Below, in pieces: positions 58,698-64,000 of a stretch of DNA of 64,000 nt. Every line of letters begins with the position of its first letter. Position 1 is the stretch's first letter. The translations under genes and the position numbers were made by a program. Source of the DNA: UBA5066 sp046331465 (GTDB lineage: Bacteria > Acidobacteriota > Thermoanaerobaculia > UBA5066); NCBI GenBank assembly GCA_046331465.1, contig JAXLQV010000002.1:1488001-1552000 (forward strand), given 5' to 3'. Below the pieces are notes generated by a model. It saw only the letters and a program-made list of their open reading frames with translations, ran no database searches and was not told the origin of the DNA.

Positions 58698-59665
58698 TGG
58701 CGACGTCGCGTGGTCCGGGTGCGATCGGCACGAAGGCGAACCCGGGGCTCCTCCCCGAGGGGATCCGGGGTCACGAGATGGAATTCCCGGGACCCATCGG
58801 GGGCGACGCCTGGATTCGCGCCGCGCGCGAGGCCGGGTACGTCCCCGGCACGCCCCAGAAGGCGGCGCCGTCGGCCCGGGAGCGGGCCGAGGAGATCATC
58901 CGGCGCTTCGCCGGGCGGATGGGAGGAGGCGTCTTCCGGTGCATCCTCCGCTCGGCCGTCGCCCGCGGGCTCCTCGAGCGGGTGCAGGTCCCGAGCGCGA
59001 TCAACCAGAAGGGCTCCAGTCTTTGCGGCCCGGCGTCCCTCCTCTACGACGTCGCGACGCGCGGCCCGGTCGCCTACGCGGAGTACGTCATCGCCCTCTA
59101 CGAGACGGGCGTCGGCCACATCCGGAAGCTCGAGGTGAAGCCAGGGACCGACCTGAAGAACCACGACCCGGGCGCGACGGTGGAGGCCTCCGACTGGATC
59201 GCCCTCGCGAGCCTCCGCGACTCGGAGAACTGGTTCTTCGACTACCAGGAGGCGAGCGACGAGTTCGCCGGGATCACGCTTCCGCACGAGCTCGAGGACT
59301 GGTTCCGGAGGACCGGCTACACCGACGTCGTCGACGAGGCGCGCGTGATCGTGGACCAGGAGGAGGAGAACATCGTCCGGGCCGACGGCTACCTGGGGCG
59401 CGGCTACCGGGTCTGCCTCTTCATCCACTCGAACATGCTCTACAAGGAGAAGCAGTCGAACGGCTCCGCGACCCCGGACCACTGGGTCGTCCTGACGTCG
59501 CGGGTCCGCTGGGGCTCGACGATGATCGGGTCGGAGGCGAAGCGGACGATCGCCTTCACGATCTACACGTGGGGCGAGGGACACCGGGCGGTCCCCCAGA
59601 CCGGAGCCCTCACCGTCGACGACTTCCTCGACAACTACTACGGCTTCGTGGCCGCGAAGTACTGA
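58697..59665 (+). CDS. putative papain-like cysteine peptidase, possible T6SS effector
   Basis: A 322-residue protein without signal peptide. SAINQKGSSLCGPASLLYDVA puts Q104 and C110 in the spacing of a papain-like active site, and TPDHWVVLTSRVRW supplies H262; this is the plan of C39/papain-like peptidases and of several peptidoglycan amidase effectors. An N-terminal stretch to about residue 60 is glycine- and proline-rich. Target unknown; proteolysis or amidase activity is inferred from these motifs only. It starts at the coupled TGATG junction with the exported protein gene and converges on the VgrG/PAAR cluster, 34 bases away. Confidence 0.7.
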   Translation: MATSRGPGAIGTKANPGLLPEGIRGHEMEFPGPIGGDAWIRAAREAGYVPGTPQKAAPSARERAEEIIRRFAGRMGGGVFRCILRSAVARGLLERVQVPSAINQKGSSLCGPASLLYDVATRGPVAYAEYVIALYETGVGHIRKLEVKPGTDLKNHDPGATVEASDWIALASLRDSENWFFDYQEASDEFAGITLPHELEDWFRRTGYTDVVDEARVIVDQEEENIVRADGYLGRGYRVCLFIHSNMLYKEKQSNGSATPDHWVVLTSRVRWGSTMIGSEAKRTIAFTIYTWGEGHRAVPQTGALTVDDFLDNYYGFVAAKY

Positions 59666-59699
59666 CGGCGACTCGCCGCCTTCCCCTTCGCCGCCGGTG

Positions 59700-60266
59700 T
59701 CACTCGGGAAGGACGTCGAGGTTCTGCTCGACCATCCGGTGGCCCGTCGGCCGGACCTGCCCTGCGGCCGAGACCTCCAGCTCCAGCTCGACGAGCGCGG
59801 CGTTCCAGATGGCGTTCGCCACGGCACGGAAGCCGGTCCCCTGGGGCTCGGTCGAGATCGGCCGGGGAGCCGTCCGCGGCGCCGGAGGTGCCGGCTCCTC
59901 GGCGCCGCGATGACGCCACCGGATCTCCGAGTCCCGCTCCACGATCCTCATCCGACGCTGGGCGACGGAGTCGAAGAAGAACCGGACGTACGGACGGACA
60001 CCGTCCCGGGACAGCCGGAGGCCGTCGCTGTCGTTCAGCGCCTGCACGTGCTCCGGCCGCTCGCCGAGGCGAAGCACCGCGTCCCCGTGAAGGCCGTACC
60101 GGTAGCGGATGGTCCCGACCTCCGTCGCGACCTCCAGGTCGACGACGCGGGCGGAACGGTAGAACGGCGTCGCGACCTCGATGACCTCCGACGGAAAGGC
60201 CCGGAGGATCGCGGCCCGGTCGGGCTCGGCCGCGGCGATCCTCTCGACGAGGGCGGGGTCCTTCAT
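59700..60266 (-). CDS. hypothetical protein of the VgrG cluster
   Basis: A 188-residue soluble protein with no signal peptide. It has a mixed region (FPSEVIEVATPFYRSARVVDLEVATEVGTIRYRYGLHG), then VRPYVRFFFDSVAQRRMRIVERD, then a proline-rich linker (EEPAPPAPRTAPRPI) and a C-terminal beta segment (ALVELELEVSAAGQVR). I do not recognise it. It is the last gene of the minus-strand run VgrG, PAAR-M91, 60283, this gene, with a 16-base gap before it, so an adaptor or immunity role is possible. ATG 60266 has AAGGAG six bases upstream. Confidence 0.7.
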   Translation of the reverse strand: MKDPALVERIAAAEPDRAAILRAFPSEVIEVATPFYRSARVVDLEVATEVGTIRYRYGLHGDAVLRLGERPEHVQALNDSDGLRLSRDGVRPYVRFFFDSVAQRRMRIVERDSEIRWRHRGAEEPAPPAPRTAPRPISTEPQGTGFRAVANAIWNAALVELELEVSAAGQVRPTGHRMVEQNLDVLPE

Positions 60267-60282
60267 CTCGGGCTCCTTCCCC

Positions 60283-60867
60283 TCACTTCCCGTCCCGGGA
60301 CGCGGCCGGAATGACGACGGGCACGTCGATCCGGACCGGCTCGCTCTCGAGGACGCCGTACTCGGGGAGCTTCCCCCGCGGTCCGATCGGGAAGACGACC
60401 TCGGTCCCGCGGATGTCGCGTGTCTCCTCGCGGGTCCCCTCCGAGCGCCAGTAGAAGCCGAGCGTGAAAGTCACGTTCCGGTAGGTCGCCGTCTCAGGCG
60501 CTCCCGCCGGCGCCGGGCCCTTCATCGAGTACTCCCGGTACTCGAGGACCGGGAGAGGGACCGTCACCCGCTCCCTGAACGTCGCACCGGCCCTCAGGGG
60601 CGTCACGAAAGGCGCGACGGGGGCGGTGACGTTCACACCCCGGGGGAGGTCGTCGATCTTCTTCATCAGCCGGACGGTCGACGTCCCCGGGACGAGCTGG
60701 ACGTAGACGACGTCCGGTCCCATCTTCCAGGCCGGCGACTGACGGTAGATGCGGTTCAGGAGGTAGGCGTCCCGGGACGTCCCGTTCCGGACCTCGTAGT
60801 CCAGGACGAGCTGCTCCCCGGCGATCGCGACGTGCACCGCGAGCGCGAGCCCGGCGTCAACGGCCAT
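60283..60867 (-). CDS. hypothetical beta-rich protein beside the PAAR effector
   Basis: A 194-residue protein without a clear cleavable signal (the N-terminus LALAVHVAIAGEQLVLDYEVRNGTSRDAYLLNRIY reads as beta strands). The pattern AGATFRERVTVPLPVLEYREYS and ATYRNVTFTLGFYWRSEG suggests an immunoglobulin-like sandwich. No family recognised. It follows the PAAR-M91 gene by 15 bases in the same direction with AGGAGG six bases before its ATG, the usual place for the immunity gene of a T6SS effector; that role is inferred from position. A cytoplasmic location would fit protection from a metallopeptidase acting in the cytoplasm. Confidence 0.72.
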   Translation of the reverse strand: MAVDAGLALAVHVAIAGEQLVLDYEVRNGTSRDAYLLNRIYRQSPAWKMGPDVVYVQLVPGTSTVRLMKKIDDLPRGVNVTAPVAPFVTPLRAGATFRERVTVPLPVLEYREYSMKGPAPAGAPETATYRNVTFTLGFYWRSEGTREETRDIRGTEVVFPIGPRGKLPEYGVLESEPVRIDVPVVIPAASRDGK

Positions 60868-60882
60868 CTCTTTCCTCCTGAC

Positions 60883-62238
60883 TCACCACGGCGCGCCGCC
60901 GGGCCAGTTGGACGGGTAGTACGTCGGTCGACGCGGGATCCCGAGGTCGTCGCGGAGCGAGTTCTCGGTCGGGTGCGACCCGCTGTAGTCGGGAACCGCC
61001 TGCGTCGTGCCGTCGGGAGCCGTCACCGACGTCCCGCCCTCTCCGACGGTCGACCGCTCCTCGCCCCGGGCCGACGAGCCGCTCTGGCTGTCGTAGCTGT
61101 CGTAGGGACCGTTGCCGTTCGTCCCCGTCGCGTTGTGCATCGCGTGGATGAGCTCGTGGCCGAGGATGACGGTCGAGCCGGGCGTCCCGCTCACGGGATC
61201 CGAGGCGTCCGTCGTCTGGTGGTTCGGGTTCCAGGAGACGGTGCTGTCCGTCCCCCGGCTCGGGTCCCGCGTGTCCGCGTCGGACCCGTTCGCCTGGCAG
61301 TAGCCGTTGGCATCGCCCGTCTCGCGGATCGTGACCGTGTGGCCGCTGTTCTCGATGTTCCGGAGGATCTCGCGCCCGGACGGGGTCGCGGCGAGCTCCG
61401 CGAGGGCCGCCAGGGTCCTCGCCCGGAACTCGGGGCTCCCCTCGATGACGATCGAGCTTCCGAACCGGGTCCGCTGTTCGTCCGGGCCGGCGAAGAGGTT
61501 GTGGAGGAAGTCGCCGAGCTGCTGGAGGAGAGAAGGAGAGGTCGGGACGAACCCGCCGCCTCCTCCCGCGCCCCCGGCCCCGCCGCTCCCGCTGTCGCCG
61601 ACCATCACGGTCGGACAGCCCATGATGATCGGGTCGGGACCGCCGCATGCCTCGTAGACCTGGTCGCCCATCCGCGCCGCCGGGAGGTTTCCGATCTTGA
61701 CGGTGTTGCTGCCCCGGGTCACGAAGCCGGGCCCGTGAGGCGGGATCGGCACCGGGAGCGGGCAGACGTGCATGTCGGAGAGGCTCGCCATGGCGGACAT
61801 CACCGCGCTCGCGGCGGCCGCGGTCACGGCCTTGATTCCCTCCGTGTACGCGATGTTCGCCGCGGGCTGTCCCCCTGGGACGACCGATGCCGTCGTCCAG
61901 GTCGCGGTCAGCGCGACGTTGGTGGCGGTGATCGTGGCGACCATCCCAGTGGCGACCCCCGTCACCACGGGGTTCCCGCATCCGGCCGCCGCGGCGCCTC
62001 CCTGGATGAGCTTCTGCGAGATGTCGAAGAGGCTCGCCGTGGCGTCGGGGGGCGTCATCTGGGGCCTCGTCATGAAGGAGTTCATGGCGCTCGAGATCCC
62101 CTCGACCGCGCTCGCCATCGCGGAGGGGAGCGCTCTCCAGGCGGGCATGGCCCCGATCAGGACGTCCAGGCTGCCCGGGCCGGGGGCCAGGGGGGACCCG
62201 TGGGCCGTCGAGTCGGAAACGCGCGCGGCGAGGGGCAT
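60883..62238 (-). CDS. PAAR-domain protein with C-terminal M91 metallopeptidase (T6SS effector)
   Basis: A 451-residue specialised effector. The PAAR domain is split: MPLAARVSDSTAHGSPLAPGPGSLDVLIG at residues 1-29 and a second part at about 157-215 (HVCPLPVPIPPHGPGFV, GNLPAARMGDQVYEACGGP, GCPTVMVGD), which forms the spike tip with zinc ligands. The insert between them (about 75-155) is hydrophobic and could aid membrane passage. After a glycine-rich linker, residues about 255-451 resemble the NleD/M91 peptidase domain with H361-E-L-I-H365 in VILGHELIHAMHNATG and YDSQSGSSARGEERSTVG further on. It would be loaded on VgrG and cleave a target protein in the recipient cell. ATG 62238 lies 11 bases after the VgrG stop. 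Confidence 0.88.
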   Translation of the reverse strand: MPLAARVSDSTAHGSPLAPGPGSLDVLIGAMPAWRALPSAMASAVEGISSAMNSFMTRPQMTPPDATASLFDISQKLIQGGAAAAGCGNPVVTGVATGMVATITATNVALTATWTTASVVPGGQPAANIAYTEGIKAVTAAAASAVMSAMASLSDMHVCPLPVPIPPHGPGFVTRGSNTVKIGNLPAARMGDQVYEACGGPDPIIMGCPTVMVGDSGSGGAGGAGGGGGFVPTSPSLLQQLGDFLHNLFAGPDEQRTRFGSSIVIEGSPEFRARTLAALAELAATPSGREILRNIENSGHTVTIRETGDANGYCQANGSDADTRDPSRGTDSTVSWNPNHQTTDASDPVSGTPGSTVILGHELIHAMHNATGTNGNGPYDSYDSQSGSSARGEERSTVGEGGTSVTAPDGTTQAVPDYSGSHPTENSLRDDLGIPRRPTYYPSNWPGGAPW

Positions 62239-62249
62239 CGCGGCCTACC

Positions 62250-64000
62250 TCAGCACGACTTCTGCCCGGTCTTGGCGTCGTCCGCGACGGCCGGCTCCTT
62301 CGGGCTCGCCTCGGCCGCGTCGTCCGGGTTCGAGGGGGTCGAGCCGCTGCCGCTGCCCGCAGCGCCGCCACTGTTGATGAGGACCATGGTCCCCTGAATC
62401 GCGACACCGGCGGGGTTGATGTCGATGAAGCCCCCCGGACCCTTGAGCGTGAGCTGCATGCCGGCCTCGATGATGACCTTCATGCCGCCCTTGAGGTGGA
62501 TCTCCTGGCCGGCCTCGTGGGCCCATTTCGTGCCGGTCTTCTCGTCCGTGTCGCCGCCGACGGTGACCGAGAGACCGCCGTCGACCTTAGTCCGCGCGTC
62601 TTTCTTGACGTGGAGGTCGTCTTTCCCGCCGACCATCGTCGTCCGGTTCCCTTCGACGGAAACGTCGAGCTTCCCGCTCCCTTCGTCGCCGCCGCCGACC
62701 TTCAGCTTCATGTCGCCGGCGACCTTCTCCTCGACGTGACGCTTCACCTGGGTGTGGCGGTCGCGGAAGACCTTCTCGAGGTCGTCGCCCCACTTCTTTC
62801 CGTCCTTTTCCCCGCCGACGACGAGGTGGTGGTCGTTGAGGATCGCCTCCCTCTCGTCGTTCTTCACCCGGACGTCCATGTCCTTCTCGGCGTGGATGAA
62901 GACCTGCTCCTTCCCCTTCGTGTCATCGAAGCGCCACTCGTTGAAGCCGACGCCGCCGAGAGTGGTGTTCGACTTCAGCCCCGTGAGCTTGTTGTCGTTC
63001 TTGTGCTTCCCGTCCGGCCCCTCGCCGAGGTAGGGGGGCATCTGCTCGGCGTTGTAGACGACGCCGACGACGAGCGGGCGGTCGGGGTCCCCCTCCTCGA
63101 AGGCGACGACGACCTCCTGGCCGATCCGCGGCCAGAACGAGGTCCCCCAGCGGCGTCCCGCGGCGAGCTGGGCGACGCGGATCCAGCAGGAGCTCTTCGT
63201 GTCGTTCTTCCCGTCGCGGTCCCAGTGGAACTGCACCTTCACCCGGCCGTACTTGTCCGTCAGGATCTCCTCGCCCTTCGGGCCGACGACGACGGCCGTC
63301 TGCGTCCCGGCGATCACGGGCTTCGGAGCCGTGCGCGGCGGGCGGAACGCGAGCCCCTCCGGGATGCAGGAGATCGAGGCGGTGAAGCGGAGCTCGGCGA
63401 CGCCCGAGCGGTAGTCGCCGGTCTGCTGGGCGTCGAGCTCCGAACCGGTGACGACCCAGCCGCCGTTCGCGTTGAAGTGCCGTTCGAGCTTGAACTTGTG
63501 CCCGGCACGGAGGTGCTTGGCGTTGCTCTGGGCGCGGACCACGATCGACGGGACCGTCTCCTCGTCCATCCGGAGCTTCGTCGTCCTCTTGTTGTCCTGG
63601 AAGACCTTCTGGACGTCGGCGGGGCGCTCGCCGCCGCCCGGGTCGACGCCGTCGAAGCGCTGCGCGTACTCGCCTGGCCAGTCGTAGAGCTCGTACTCGT
63701 CGTTGCCGCCGACCTTCAGCTTGTGGGTCACCGTCCCCGCCGTGACGCTCGTCAGGATCGGCTCCTCGGCCTCGAGGTGCTTGTGCGGGATCTCGAACGT
63801 GTGGTCCCAGAGCGTCACCTTCCCCGAGCGCATCGCCTGGTGCTTCTCCCAGGCGAAGATCCGCTCGTCCTCGCGGACCCCTCCGGAGACCTCGTCGTAG
63901 ACGAGCGACGTCTTGCCGGTCACGTCGCAGTGGCTCGACGGGGCGTCGGCGACGACCATCTTGTGGTTGCCGTCCTCGTGCTTGAAGAAGTAGTAGATCC
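62250..64000 (-). CDS. vgrG: type VI secretion tip protein VgrG (TssI), 5-prime end outside window
   Basis: At least 583 residues of a VgrG. The first visible residues IYYFFKHEDGNHKMVVAD are the typical gp27-like part, so the true start lies beyond base 64000; the ATG at 63959 is internal. The OB-fold region DKYGRVKVQFHWDRDGKND, RVAQLAAGRRWGTSFWPRIGQEVVVAFEEGDPDRPLVVG is the VgrG hallmark, and GFNEWRFDDTKGKEQVFIHAEKDMDVRVKNDE leads into the beta-helix needle (DUF2345-like) ending ILINSGGAAGSGSGSTPSN-type sequence (here VLINSGGAA). It trimerises at the tip of the T6SS tube and carries the PAAR effector encoded next. Confidence 0.93.
   Translation of the reverse strand, partial: IYYFFKHEDGNHKMVVADAPSSHCDVTGKTSLVYDEVSGGVREDERIFAWEKHQAMRSGKVTLWDHTFEIPHKHLEAEEPILTSVTAGTVTHKLKVGGNDEYELYDWPGEYAQRFDGVDPGGGERPADVQKVFQDNKRTTKLRMDEETVPSIVVRAQSNAKHLRAGHKFKLERHFNANGGWVVTGSELDAQQTGDYRSGVAELRFTASISCIPEGLAFRPPRTAPKPVIAGTQTAVVVGPKGEEILTDKYGRVKVQFHWDRDGKNDTKSSCWIRVAQLAAGRRWGTSFWPRIGQEVVVAFEEGDPDRPLVVGVVYNAEQMPPYLGEGPDGKHKNDNKLTGLKSNTTLGGVGFNEWRFDDTKGKEQVFIHAEKDMDVRVKNDEREAILNDHHLVVGGEKDGKKWGDDLEKVFRDRHTQVKRHVEEKVAGDMKLKVGGGDEGSGKLDVSVEGNRTTMVGGKDDLHVKKDARTKVDGGLSVTVGGDTDEKTGTKWAHEAGQEIHLKGGMKVIIEAGMQLTLKGPGGFIDINPAGVAIQGTMVLINSGGAAGSGSGSTPSNPDDAAEASPKEPAVADDAKTGQKSC

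Noticed and set aside
1..64000. tRNA, rRNA, riboswitch or integrase genes
   Set aside because: I looked in the gaps for cloverleaf-like stems, conserved riboswitch cores and attachment-site repeats and saw none; gaps are short and mostly hold promoters or hairpins.

Overview
The window is one uninterrupted stretch of very GC-rich bacterial DNA. Coding is dense, and long open frames lie antisense to nearly every gene because of the codon bias. I read it as chromosome of an Acidobacteriota member, plausibly of the Thermoanaerobaculia/Holophagae side. The reasons are the gene mix (GH9 hydrolase, secreted BNR-repeat proteins, a repeated C-terminal beta-rich module, a CocE/NonD hydrolase, a DUF3683 oxidoreductase, a BlaI/M56 pair) and the very strong G/C bias at third codon positions. 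The phylum is an inference; there is no rRNA, tRNA, CRISPR array, insertion sequence or phage integrase in the window.

Layout. 1-8.3 kb: a molybdopterin oxidoreductase, a DUF502 membrane protein (minus), a GT-C type membrane glycosyltransferase, then an unusual 900-residue fusion of a cyclic-nucleotide-binding domain, a degenerate NtrC-type AAA domain and a NapH/NosR-like membrane iron-sulfur module; a small protein with duplicated cysteine motifs follows. 8.5-16.1 kb: a secreted protein, an AlgI/AlgJ-like polysaccharide O-acetylation pair, an OmpR-type two-component system and a B12-binding radical SAM protein. 16.2-25.0 kb: a TSUP exporter, a membrane-anchored GcvH-like protein lacking the lipoyl lysine, a lipoprotein phosphoesterase with an apparent ATC start, glgC, a class V aminotransferase, a small beta-rich protein, an aldo/keto reductase with an exported nitroreductase, and an HExxH protein.

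25.0-33.2 kb: a 1205-residue DUF3683/FAD/Fe-S oxidoreductase followed by an exported CocE-type hydrolase, an ankyrin plus Sel1 lipoprotein and an SbcD-like phosphoesterase. 33.2-44.9 kb is an exported-protein region: a BNR protein, an endonuclease I with four 294-bp tandem repeats, two hypothetical exported proteins (one with a candidate sigma-54 promoter), a GH9 glucanase fused to a NodB-like domain, and a DUF1684 lipoprotein. 44.9-57.8 kb: a GAF-containing histidine kinase divergent from malic enzyme, a quinone reductase, a Nudix hydrolase, a 1573-residue BNR/PKD protein, and a BlaI repressor with an M56 sensor protease whose promoter carries two matching operators.

57.9-64.0 kb looks like a type VI secretion accessory island. 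On the minus strand are VgrG (cut by the window end), a PAAR protein with a C-terminal M91 (NleD-like) metallopeptidase, and two small unknown proteins. Converging on them is a translationally coupled pair: an exported protein and a papain-like cysteine peptidase candidate that may be a second effector/immunity pair. No structural T6SS genes (tssA-M) are in the window.

A recurrent -10 element of the form TAnnnT precedes many genes. Where it lies 5-10 nt from the start codon no ribosome binding site is visible, which suggests leaderless transcripts; where it is farther away, a Shine-Dalgarno sequence is normally present.
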